Assembly: GCF_958295425.1 (NCBI RefSeq)
Contig: NC_081142.1
Coordinates: forward strand, 29,483,649-29,547,648
Reading direction: 5' to 3'
Source of the DNA: Solea solea
Taxonomy: Eukaryota > Chordata > Actinopteri > Pleuronectiformes > Soleidae
DNA: 64,000 bases
Within the stretch, counting starts at the first letter, position 1, and each line of letters opens with the position of its first letter. This document shows, one piece after another, positions 48,154 through 59,919 of this stretch. The notes beneath the pieces are model-generated. The model did no database searches and had not been told where the DNA came from. It saw only the letters and a list, made by a program, of their open reading frames with translations. Both the position numbers and the translations under genes were made by a program.

Positions 48154-48750
48154 TTTTAATCTTTTTTCTACTGTCCTATAATATGAAGTTAACATCTTAT
48201 AAGGTATATTGATGTACCCTCAGTGTTTGAATTTATAATGATTTCACTGTTTGGATGTGTTTTTCTATTTGTCTCTGTTTTTGTGTGCATTCAGCAGGGA
48301 TAAGGCTGTTTTCTGATGTTTTTTCATTTTTTTATTGTCCCATAACATAAACCTCACAAATAAAGTTAACATCTCATAAGATATAGTTATATACCTTCAG
48401 TGTTTGATTTTGCAATGATCTCACTGTTTGAATGTGTTTTTCTATTTTTGTCTGTTTTTGTGCGCATTCAGCTGGAATACGACTGTTTTCTGATTTTTTT
48501 TCATTTTTCTACTGTCCCATAACATAAACCTCACAAATAAAGTTAACATCTAATAAGATATTCTTCGGTACCCTCAGTGTTTGATTTTGCAATGATTTCA
48601 CTGTTTGGATGTGTTTTTCTATTTGTGTCTGTTTTTGTGAGCATTCAGCTGGAATACGACTGTTTTCTGATTTTTTTTCATTTTCTACTGTCCCATAACA
48701 TAAACCTCACAAATAAAGTTAACATCTTATAAGATATACTAATGTACCCT

Positions 48751-49784
48751 CGTCGTTCCGCTCGTCTTGGGACCCCAAACGACATATGAAATATTCACAC
48801 TCCTGCGACCTGTAGAAATGTAGTTCCTCCAAAACTTCCACTCTGGCCAAAGAGTCTAAGACTGTATAGAGACTGACATGACCTGATTTTCAGTTTTTGG
48901 ACACAGGACTTTGGGCTTTTTTCCCCCTGGCCAAAAAAAACTGCCAAAAACACATTCTGTAAAATTCAAACGTAAGAAAGGTGGGAAACTGTCTTTTCTT
49001 CAATAATTCCTAAAGGCAATGAGCCCGGATGCTGATTTCTCCGTATGTGTATCAGGGACTCCTGGCTGATCAAGGGTGCCGAGTTTCAGACCCGTGCAAC
49101 CTTTGGAAAGGTCAAAGGTCAGCCGCTGTGGTGTGTTTTTTGTAATAATTCCTAAAGGCATTGAGTCAGGAGTCTGATTTTTCCGTATGTGTATCAGGGA
49201 CTAAAGCTTATCCCGGTTGCCGAGTTTCAGACCTGTGCAACTTTCGGAAAAGGTCAATGGTCAGCCGTTCGGGTGTGTTTTTTGTAATAATTCCTAAAGG
49301 CATTAAGCCAGGAGTCTGATTTTTCCGTATGTGTATCAGGGACTAAGGCTTATCCAGGGTGCCGAGTTTCAGACCCGTGCAACCTTTGGAAAGGTCAAAG
49401 GTCAGCCGTTCGGGTGTGTTTTTTGTAATAATTCCTAAAGGCATTGAGCCAGGAGTCTGATTTTTCCGTGTGTGTATCAGGGACTAAGGCTGATCCAGGG
49501 TGCCGAGTTTCAGACCTGTGCAACCTTCGGAAAGGTCAATGGTCAGCCGTTCGGGTGTGTTTTTTGTAATAATTCCTAAAGGCATTGAGCCAGGAGTCTG
49601 ATTTTTCCGTATGTGTATCAGGGACTAAGGCTAATCTAGGGTGCCGAGTTTCAGACCTGTGTAACCTTCGGAAAGGTCAAAGGTCAGCCGTTTAGGTGTG
49701 TTTTTTGTAATAATTCCTAAAGGCATTAAGCCAGGAGTCTGATTTTTCCGTATGTGTATCAGGGACTAAGGCTGATCGAGGGTA
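48751..49784 (+). repeat. C-B composite 17 (1,034 bp, long type)
   Basis: The C module carries GTATAGAGACTGACATG, a variant shared only with composite 19, so these two are sister copies. Confidence 0.9.
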
Positions 49785-50037
49785 TTTTAATCTTTTTTCT
49801 ACTGTCCTATAATATGAAGTTAACATCTTATAAGGTATATTGATGTACCCTCAGTGTTTGAATTTATAATGATTTCACTGTTTGGATGTGTTTTTCTATT
49901 TGTGTCTGTTTTTGTGCGCATTCAGCAGGGATACGGCTGTTTTCGTTTTTTTTTCATTTTTTTATTGTCCCATAACATAAACCTCACAAACAAAGTTAAC
50001 ATCTTATAAGATATACTAATGTACCCTCGTCGTTCCG

Positions 50038-50636
50038 CTCGTCTTGGGACCCCAAACGACATATGAAATATTCACACTCCTGCGACCTGTAGAAATGTAG
50101 TTCCTCCAAAACTTCCACTCTGGCCAAAGAGTCTAAGACTGTATATAGTCTGACATGACCTGATTTTCAGTTTTTGGACACAGGACTTTGGGCTTTTTTC
50201 CCCCTGGCCAAAAAAAACTGCCAAAAACACAGTCTGTAAAATTCAAACGTAAGAAAGGTGGGAAACTGTCTTTTCTTCAATAATTCCTAAAGGCATTGAG
50301 CCAGGAGTCTGATTTTTCCGTGTGTGTATCAGGGACTAAGGCTGATCCAGGGTGCCGAGTTTCAGACCTGTGCAACCTTCGGAAAGGTCAATGGTCAGCC
50401 GTTCGGGTGTGTTTTTTGTAATAATTCCTAAAGGCATTGAGCCAGGAGTCTGATTTTTCCGTATGTGTATCAGGGACTAAGGCTAATCTAGGGTGCCGAG
50501 TTTCCGACCTGTGTAACCTTCGGAAAGGTCAAAGGTCAGCCGTTTAGGTGTGTTTTTTGTAATAATTCCTAAAGGCATTAAGCCAGGAGTCTGATTTTTC
50601 CGTATGTGTATCAGGGACTAAGGCTGATCGAGGGTA
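50038..50636 (+). repeat. C-B composite 18 (599 bp, short type)
   Basis: It carries GTATATAGTCTGAC and GAGTTTCCGACC variants, both shared with composite 20. Confidence 0.9.
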
Positions 50637-51233
50637 TTTTAATCTTTTTTCTACTGTCCTATAATATGAAGTTAACATCTTATAAGGTATATTGATGTAC
50701 CCTCAGTGTTTGAATTTATAATGATTTCACTGTTTGGATGTGTTTTTCTATTTGTCTCTGTTTTTGTGTGCATTCAGCAGGGATAAGGCTGTTTTCTGAT
50801 GTTTTTTCATTTTTTTATTGTCCCATAACATAAACCTCACAAATAAAGTTAACATCTCATAAGATATAGTTATATACCTTCAGTGTTTGATTTTGCAATG
50901 ATCTCACTGTTTGAATGTGTTTTTCTATTTTTGTCTGTTTTTGTGCGCATTCAGCTGGAATACGACTGTTTTCTGATTTTTTTTCATTTTTTAACTGTCC
51001 CATAACATAAACCTCACAAATAAAGTTAACATCTAATAAGATATTCTTCGGTACCCTCAGTGTTTGATTTTGCAATGATTTCACTGTTTGGATGTGTTTT
51101 TCTATTTGTGTCTGTTTTTGTGAGCATTCAGCTGGAATACGACTGTTTTCTGATTTTTTTTCATTTTCTACTGTCCCATAACATAAACCTCACAAATAAA
51201 GTTAACATCTTATAAGATATACTAATGTACCCT

Positions 51234-52267
51234 CGTCGTTCCGCTCGTCTTGGGACCCCAAACGACATATGAAATATTCACACTCCTGCGACCTGTAGAA
51301 ATGTAGTTCCTCCAAAACTTCCACTCTGGCCAAAGAGTCTAAGACTGTATAGAGACTGACATGACCTGATTTTCAGTTTTTGGACACAGGACTTTGGGCT
51401 TTTTTCCCCCTGGCCAAAAAAAACTGCCAAAAACACAGTCTGTAAAATTCAAACGTAAGAAAGGTGGGAAACTGTCTTTTCTTCAATAATTCCTAAAGGC
51501 AATGAGCCCGGATGCTGATTTCTCCGTATGTGTATCAGGGACTCCTGGCTGATCAAGGGTGCCGAGTTTCAGACCCGTGCAACCTTTGGAAAGGTCAAAG
51601 GTCAGCCGCTGTGGTGTGTTTTTTGTAATAATTCCTAAAGGCATTGAGTCAGGAGTCTGATTTTTCCGTATGTGTATCAGGGACTAAAGCTTATCCCGGT
51701 TGCCGAGTTTCAGACCTGTGCAACTTTCGGAAAAGGTCAATGGTCAGCCGTTCGGGTGTGTTTTTTGTAATAATTCCTAAAGGCATTAAGCCAGGAGTCT
51801 GATTTTTCCGTATGTGTATCAGGGACTAAGGCTTATCCAGGGTGCCGAGTTTCAGACCCGTGCAACCTTTGGAAAGGTCAAAGGTCAGCCGTTCGGGTGT
51901 GTTTTTTGTAATAATTCCTAAAGGCATTGAGCCAGGAGTCTGATTTTTCCGTGTGTGTATCAGGGACTAAGGCTGATCCAGGGTGCCGAGTTTCAGACCT
52001 GTGCAACCTTCGGAAAGGTCAATGGTCAGCCGTTCGGGTGTGTTTTTTGTAATAATTCCTAAAGGCATTGAGCCAGGAGTCTGATTTTTCCGTATGTGTA
52101 TCAGGGACTAAGGCTAATCTAGGGTGCCGAGTTTCAGACCTGTGTAACCTTCGGAAAGGTCAAAGGTCAGCCGTTTAGGTGTGTTTTTTGTAATAATTCC
52201 TAAAGGCATTAAGCCAGGAGTCTGATTTTTCCGTATGTGTATCAGGGACTAAGGCTGATCGAGGGTA
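51234..52267 (+). repeat. C-B composite 19 (1,034 bp, long type)
   Basis: It is the sister of composite 17, 2.48 kb away, sharing GTATAGAGACTGACATG. Confidence 0.9.
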
Positions 52268-52510
52268 TTTTAATCTTTTTTCTACTGTCCTATAATATGA
52301 AGTTAACATCTTATAAGGTATATTGATGTACCCTCAGTGTTTGAATTTATAATGATTTCACTGTTTGGATGTGTTTTTCTATTTGTGTCTGTTTTTGTGC
52401 GCATTCAGCAGGGATACGGCTGTTTTCGTTTTTTTTTCATTTTTTTATTGTCCCATAACATAAACCTCACAAACAAAGTTAACATCTTATAAGATATACT
52501 AATGTACCCT

Positions 52511-53119
52511 CGTCGTTCCGCTCGTCTTGGGACCCCAAACGACATATGAAATATTCACACTCCTGCGACCTGTAGAAATGTAGTTCCTCCAAAACTTCCA
52601 CTCTGGCCAAAGAGTCTAAGACTGTATATAGTCTGACATGACCTGATTTTCAGTTTTTGGACACAGGACTTTGGGCTTTTTTCCCCCTGGCCAAAAAAAA
52701 CTGCCAAAAACACAGTCTGTAAAATTCAAACGTAAGAAAGGTGGGAAACTGTCTTTTCTTCAATAATTCCTAAAGGCATTGAGCCAGGAGTCTGATTTTT
52801 CCGTGTGTGTATCAGGGACTAAGGCTGATCCAGGGTGCCGAGTTTCAGACCTGTGCAACCTTCGGAAAGGTCAATGGTCAGCCGTTCGGGTGTGTTTTTT
52901 GTAATAATTCCTAAAGGCATTGAGCCAGGAGTCTGATTTTTCCGTATGTGTATCAGGGACTAAGGCTAATCTAGGGTGCCGAGTTTCCGACCTGTGTAAC
53001 CTTCGGAAAGGTCAAAGGTCAGCCGTTTAGGTGTGTTTTTTGTAATAATTCCTAAAGGCATTAAGCCAGGAGTCTGATTTTTCCGTATGTGTATCAGGGA
53101 CTAAGGCTGATCGAGGGTA
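52511..53119 (+). repeat. C-B composite 20 (609 bp, short type)
   Basis: It is the sister of composite 18, sharing GTATATAGTCTGAC and GAGTTTCCGACC. This points to duplication of a whole 2.48-kb long-plus-short unit. Confidence 0.9.
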
Positions 53120-53540
53120 TTTTAATCTTTTTTCTACTGTCCTATAATATGAAGTTAACATCTTATAAGGTATATTGATGTACCCTCAGTGTTTGAATTT
53201 ATAATGATTTCACTGTTTGGATGTGTTTTTCTATTTGTCTCTGTTTTTGTGTGCATTCAGCAGGGATAAGGCTGTTTTCTGATGTTTTTTCATTTTTTTA
53301 TTGTCCCATAACATAAACCTCACAAATAAAGTTAACATCTCATAAGATATAGTTATATACCTTCAGTGTTTGATTTTGCAATGATCTCACTGTTTGAATG
53401 TGTTTTTCTATTTTTGTCTGTTTTTGTGCGCATTCAGCTGGAATACGACTGTTTTCTGATTTTTTTTCATTTTTTAACTGTCCCATAACATAAACCTCAC
53501 AAATAAAGTTAACATCTTATAAGATATAGTTATATACCCT

Positions 53541-54146
53541 CGTCGTTCCGCTCGTCTTGGGACCCCAAACGACATATGAAATATTCACACTCCTGCGACC
53601 TGTAGAAATGTAGTTCCTCCAAAACTTCCACTCTGGCCAAAGAGTCTAAGACTGTATAGAGTCTGACATGACCTGATTTTCAGTTTTTGGACACAGGACT
53701 TTGGGCTTTTTTCCCCCGGGCCAAATACTGCCAAAAACACAGTCTGTAAAATTCAAACGTAAGAAAGGTGGGAAACTGTCTTTTCTTCAATAATTCCTAA
53801 AGGCAATGAGCCCGGATGCTGATTTCTCCGTATGTGTATCAGGGACTCCTGGCTGATCCAGGGTGCCGAGTTTCAGACCCGTGCAACCTTTGGAAAGGTC
53901 AAAGGTCAGCCGCTGTGGTGTGTTTTTTGTAATAATTCCTAAAGGCATTGAGCCAGGAGTCTGATTTTTCCGTGTGTGTATAGGGACTAAGGCTGATCCA
54001 GGGTGCCGAGTTTCAGACCTGTGCAACCTTCGGAAAGGTCAATGGTCAGCCGTTCGGGTGTGTTTTTTGTAATAATTCCTAAAGGCATCGAGCCAGGAGT
54101 CTGATTTTTCCGTATGTGTATCAGGGACTAAGGCTGATCGAGGGTA
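53541..54146 (+). repeat. C-B composite 21 (606 bp)
   Basis: It carries the CCCGGGCCAAATACTGCC variant of composites 1 and 6, and an otherwise unusual left flank (TAGTTATATACCCTCG). It is a landmark that aligns the right array with 11,935. Confidence 0.9.
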
Positions 54147-54922
54147 TTTTAATCTTTTTTCTACTGTCCTATAATATGAAGTTAACATCTTATAAGGTAT
54201 ATTGATGTACCCTCAGTGTTTAAATTTATATTGATTTCACTGTTTGGATGTGTTTTTCTATTTGTGTCTGTTTTTGTGCGCATTCAGCAGGGATACGGCT
54301 GTTTTCGCAATATTTTTCATTTTTCTACTGTCCCATAACATAAACCTCACAAATAAAGTTAGAATCTTATAAGATATAGTTATATACCTTCAGTGTTTGA
54401 TTTTGCAATGATTTCACTGTTTGAATGTGTTTTTCTATTTTTGTCTGTTTTTGTGCGCATTCAGCTGGAATACGACTGTTTTCTGATTTTTTTTTTCATT
54501 TTTCTACTGTCCCATAACATAAACCTCAGAAATAAAGTTAACATCTTATAAGATATTGTTATATACCTTCAGTGTTTGATTTTGCAATGATTTCACTGTT
54601 TGAATGTGTTTTTCTATTTTTGTCTGTTTTTGTGCGCATTCAGCTGGAATACGACTGTTTTCTGATTTTTTTTCATTTTTCTACTGTCCCATAACATAAA
54701 CCTCACAAATAAAGTTAACATCTAATAAGATATTCTTCGGTACCCTCAGTGTTTGATTTTGCAATGATTTCACTGTTTGGATGTGTTTTTCTATTTGTGT
54801 CTGTTTTTGTGAGCATTCAGCTGGAATACGACTGTTTTCTGATTTTTTTTCATTTTCTACTGTCCCATAACATAAACCTCACAAATAAAGTTAACATCTT
54901 ATAAGATATACTAATGTACCCT

Positions 54923-55533
54923 CGTCGTTCCGCTCGTCTTGGGACCCCAAACGACATATGAAATATTCACACTCCTGCGACCTGTAGAAATGTAGTTCCT
55001 CCAAAACTTCCACTCTGGCCAAAGAGTCTAAGACTGTATAGAGTCTGACATGACCTGATTTTCAGTTTTTGGACACAGGACTTTGGGCTTTTTTCCCCCT
55101 GGCCAAAAAAAACTGCCAAAAACACAGTCTGTAAAATTCAAACGTAAGAAAGGTGGGAAACTGTCTTTTCTTCAATAATTCCTAAAGGCAATGAGCCCGG
55201 ATGCTGATTTCTCCGTATGTGTATCAGGGACTCCTGGCTGATCAAGGGTGCAGAGTTTCAGACCCGTGCAACCTTTGGAAAGGTCAAAGGTCAGCCGCTG
55301 TGGTGTGTTTTTTGTAATAATTCCTAAAGGCATTGAGTCAGGAGTCTGATTTTTCCGTATGTGTATCAGGGACTAAAGCTTATCCCGGTTGCCGAGTTTC
55401 AGACCTGTGCAACTTTCGGAAAAGGTCAATGGTCAGCCGTTCGTGTGTGTTTTTTGTAATAATTCCTAAAGGCATTAAGCCAGGAGTCTGATTTTTCCGT
55501 ATGTGTATCAGGGACTAAGGCTGATCGAGGGTA
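54923..55533 (+). repeat. C-B composite 22 (611 bp)
   Basis: A B unit reads GCAGAGTTTC instead of GCCGAGTTTC, shared with composite 23. Confidence 0.9.
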
Positions 55534-56130
55534 TTTTAATCTTTTTTCTACCGTCCTATAATATGAAGTTAACATCTTATAAGGTATATTGATGTACCCT
55601 CAGTGTTTGATTTTGCAATGATTTCACTGTTTGGATGTGTTTTTCTATTTGTCTCTGTTTTTGTGCGCATTCAGCATGGATACGGCTGTTTTCGCAATTT
55701 TTTTCATTTTTCTACTGTCCCATAACATAAACCTCACAAATAAAGTTAACATCTCATAAGATATAGTTATATACCTTCAGTGTTTGATTTTGCAATGATT
55801 TCACTGTTTGAATGTGTTTTTCTATTTTTGTCTGTTTTTGTGCGCATTCAGCTGGAATACGACTGTTTTCTGATTTTTTTTCATTTTTCTACTGTCCCAT
55901 AACATAAACCTCACAAATAAAGTTAACATCTAATAAGATATTCTTCCGTACCCTCAGTGTTTGATTTTGCAATGATTTCACTGTTTGGATGTGTTTTTCT
56001 ATTTGTGTCTGTTTTTGTGAGCATTCAGCTGGAATACGACTGTTTTCTGATTTTTTTTCATTTTCTACTGTCCCATAACATAAACCTCACAAATAAAGTT
56101 AACATCTTATAAGATATACTAATGTACCCT

Positions 56131-56741
56131 CGTCGTTCCGCTCGTCTTGGGACCCCAAACGACATATGAAATATTCACACTCCTGCGACCTGTAGAAATG
56201 TAGTTCCTCCAAAACTTCCACTCTGGCCAAAGAGTCTAAGACTGTATAGAGTCTGACATGACCTGATTTTCAGTTTTTGGACACAGGACTTTGGGCTTTT
56301 TTCCCCCTGGCCAAAAAAAACTGCCAAAAACACAGTCTGTAAAATTCAAACGTAAGAAAGGTGGGAAACTGTCTTTTCTTCAATAATTCCTAAAGGCAAT
56401 GAGCCCGGATGCTGATTTCTCCGTATGTGTATCAGGGACTCCTGGCTGATCAAGGGTGCAGAGTTTCAGACCCGTGCAACCTTTGGAAAGGTCAAAGGTC
56501 AGCCGCTGTGGTGTGTTTTTTGTAATAATTCCTAAAGGCATTGAGTCAGGAGTCTGATTTTTCCGTATGTGTATCAGGGACTAAAGCTTATCCCGGTTGC
56601 CGAGTTTCAGACCTGTGCAACTTTCGGAAAAGGTCAATGGTCAGCCGTTCGGGTGTGTTTTTTGTAATAATTCCTAAAGGCATTAAGCCAGGAGTCTGAT
56701 TTTTCCGTATGTGTATCAGGGACTAAGGCTGATCGAGGGTA
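56131..56741 (+). repeat. C-B composite 23 (611 bp)
   Basis: This is the last composite before the second cassette. It is a near copy of composite 22 at 1,208 bp distance. Confidence 0.9.
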
Positions 56742-57119
56742 TTTTAATCTTTTTTCTACCGTCCTATAATATGAAGTTAACATCTTATAAGGTATATTGA
56801 TGTACCCTCAGTGTTTGATTTTGCAATGATTTCACTGTTTGGATGTGTTTTTCTATTTGTCTCTGTTTTTGTGCGCATTCAGCATGGATACGGCTGTTTT
56901 CGCAATTTTTTTCATTTTTCTACTGTCCCATAACATAAACCTCACAAATAAAGTTAACATCTCATAAGATATAGTTATATACCTTCAGTGTTTGATTTTG
57001 CAATGATTTCACTGTTTGGATGTGTTTTTCTATTTGTCTCTGTTTTTGTGCGCATTCAGCAGGGATACGGCTGTTTTCTGATTTTTTTCATTTTTCTACT
57101 GTCCCATAACATAAACCTC

Positions 57120-57223
57120 ACAAAGGGTGATTTAGATTTCTCTTTTGTTTATTCACTGCATTTTGTTGATTGATGATTGATTCATTTTTTTCACAACTGC
57201 CTAAAACCTTTGCACAGTACTGT
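57120..57223 (-). mobile_element. Tc1/mariner-like terminal fragment, copy 2
   Basis: It looks identical to the fragment at 20,806, with the same internal deletion and the same junctions to A and inverted A' satellite. Confidence 0.6.
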
Positions 57224-57451
57224 GGACAGTAGAAAAAAATCCGAAAACAGCCTTATCTCGGCTGGATGCGCACACAAACAGACACCAATAGAAAAACACA
57301 TCCCAACAGTGAAATCATGGGGAAGAAGTATATCAGTATCAGTATACCAGAAGTATATCTTATATGATGTTAACTTCATTAGTGAGGTTTATATTATGGG
57401 ACAGTAGAAAAAAGAAAAAAATCCGAAAACAGCCTAACCTCAGCTGAATAC
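57224..57451 (-). repeat. Inverted A' satellite, copy 2, with replaced patch
   Basis: It is as at 20,910, but about 23 bp are replaced by GGGGAAGAAGTATATCAGTA plus TCAGTATAC at 57,318-57,350. The inserted bases repeat the neighbouring GAAGTATATC, which suggests template switching during repair. Confidence 0.8.
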
Positions 57452-57695
57452 GTCCAGTGAAAGTTAAATCATAAACTACTGATAAAAAATAAGGATTTTA
57501 TACTTCATCAAAAAATGTTACCCTATTGTTTGTTGCAAAAAGTGAACTTTGACCCTATATTCCTCCAAAACGTATACAGTAAAAGTACTCCATACTACTA
57601 GTATATGAAGTATAGGTGGTACTGAGTTCAGTGAAAGTGAAATCATACACTACTAATACAAATTATGGATTTTAAACTTCATCAAAAACGGATGA
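57452..57695 (+). repeat. Diverged direct repeat, copy 2
   Basis: This is the second cassette's version of the 174-bp-spaced repeat. It has CAGTGAAAGTGAAATC where copy 1 has CAGTGAAACTGAAATC. Confidence 0.7.
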
Positions 57696-59919
57696 TCACA
57701 CAGGTCATACAAAACATCTAGCTTATGTTTGATTTGATGTAATTATTTTACATGTAATCACTATAATATGATAGGGTTAGGGTTAGTTTTGATAAATTAT
57801 TTAACCTTTTTCTTTTTCAGTACATTGTGACTGATGTTGATGAGGTCGAGGTCTTCAGCGTCTGAGGCTGTGTCTTTGACAGTCAGGATGAATTGAGCCC
57901 CAAACAAAGTGAAACATTGTGTTTACCTGTAATTGCACCTGTGTAAACAAAACCAGACTTTTGTTTGGGTTCACGTAGAGGGCAAGTCTTTGAAGTCCCT
58001 CAAGATGCCTGTTTCTTTTTTTTACTCAAAGGAGTGAATGTGTGTATGAGCCTCTTTGTAGGTGTAGGTGCCTGTGTATCATGTCGATTTGAACTTGATG
58101 TGAGAACAAGAAGTGCCTGGAGTTGCACATACACACAGACACACAGACACAGACACACACACACACACACACATTTATTCCTAAACCCACATTCACACCA
58201 TACTATGATATCCCTAAAATACACCCACATCATTTTAGCTTCAGATATTGATTGAATAGTGTGTTATATGATAATGAAAAATGTTGATATTCCCTGACAG
58301 TGGAAAATAACTTCACCTACACCAAATTTGAAGCAATTTGGTGTAAGATATCCTCAAAAAAAAATCCAAACGCACAAAGAATGCAGAGGATTAATCTGTT
58401 ATGTTTTTATTACAAAAAATCTTGGAAGCGAACATTTCTGCCATGCATGTGTGGTGAAACAAAGGGGCAGTTTATTTCAACTACTACTGTAGCTTTAAGA
58501 TAATTATCGACCATCGTCACACTCCAACGCAACGTAGTTCCCCACCACAGCAGCAGCGGATTAATATCCAAAACGTGAACAGGTTAGTGTCTGCTCAGCA
58601 GGTGGATGAACATGTAATGGAGTTGCAGCATCAGTCGCTGACCAAGGAATTACTGGGGAAGTTGGTGGTAGAGGGAGGCTATTGACATGTCACAGGAAGA
58701 TGCTCAAAAATGTAGAGGTAAGTGAAATTTTACATTATTATAATGAGCTAAACAGCAGGCCATTGCTAAAATGTGTTCGTTAATTACAGTAACTACGTCT
58801 TTTCACTACATACATACACATGCATTTAAACACACACGCATTAATCGAAATATAGTTAATACTAATATATGCACATGTAAATGTTCCATGCTCTTTTTTT
58901 TCTTTTTCGCTTTGCTGTTTTTTTCGAAAGTTTAGTGTTTAAATGCAGTCAGTATCCTATCTCTGAGATGGTGTTGTCTGCGACGTTACACGGGAGCCAG
59001 ACTTGCTGTCTGAACAGTTCCACTGTGAGAACCGATGTCCTCTCACCCGGACCCGCAGCTGCAAAGCTCCCGTTTTCGCGGAACCGCTTGCTGTGTTTCG
59101 GCTGCGTCTTCGGTTGTGAGGACTGTGGGTCACATTGCTGATCTGTTCAGAGAGCTTCGCTGGTGCTGCTGCTGCACTGTCCTGTCTATTTAACAAGTAG
59201 GCTATACACTAAATCTATCCCTCTATTCTTAAAAATTAGGTCCACTCTGAATGTTGATACAGTGTGGGTGTAGTAATTATTATTTTTTTTTTATGACAGT
59301 CTTTTCCATTCTTACAACGCACAGTTAACGTGTCCGGATTCTGCTTCATCCGGGGAAAGAGGCTGACCCTCAGGCTTTGGACACCTACAGTATTTAGTTG
59401 ATGACAAACTGTTTCCTTAACCCTCAGGCTTCATTATGATTCATTTCCACTGTGTTAGTGCATATGGCACACTTTCTTGTAAGAAGGTCTCTTGGCAAAT
59501 TGGAATTCAAATGAAAACATTTTATTAATAGATCAATAGAACACTGAACATTGTTTTCACCATACACTTGAGTATATGGCAGGAATGTTCACTCCCAAGA
59601 ATTGTTGTCATAAAAGATTAATACTTTTGTCCTGCATCAGTCCTCCTCAAAACCACCAAATATTCAATCATTTCCATATTACAAATGTCCTCTTTTCAAA
59701 TTAAGAGGGGAGGGAGTACATGTTTTAGCTGATGCTACAGAAAACTAACAATGCTTCAAAGTTAATATTGTGGGTAATCTTTGACATATTCAAGACTGAT
59801 TAAAAAAAATCTCCCAGCCACCCAACATTTGTCATATCTGTTGCCAGTACAACCCATGAAATGCTCATTTGTACTTGTCAGGAAGTCACTGCAGCTCTGA
59901 CCTTGTAACCTAAATATGT
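57696..59919. other. Non-coding cassette segment, copy 2
   Basis: It corresponds to 21,376-23,599 and carries the same TAGGGTTAGGGTTAG tract (57,772-57,786), CA repeat (about 58,126-58,173) and GC-richer block (about 58,960-59,190). No recognisable gene is present. Confidence 0.6.

Larger units (their letters stand above)
44819..57119 (+). repeat. Right composite satellite array (A, B and C modules)
   Basis: This has the same architecture as 13,458-20,805. A blocks lie at 44,819-45,061, 45,671-46,267, 47,302-47,544, 48,154-48,750, 49,785-50,037, 50,637-51,233, 52,268-52,510, 53,120-53,540, 54,147-54,922, 55,534-56,130 and 56,742-57,119. A blocks of 243 and 597 bp alternate with long (1,034-bp) and short (about 600-bp) composites for a 2,480-bp higher-order repeat. 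A blocks fit 67-70 bp plus one or three 176-bp monomers. No gene is present. Confidence 0.95.

Noticed and set aside
161..56160. CENP-B box in the C-module head
   Set aside because: The head GTTCCGCTCGTCTTGGGA does not fit the TTCG-A-CGGG core spacing of the CENP-B box.
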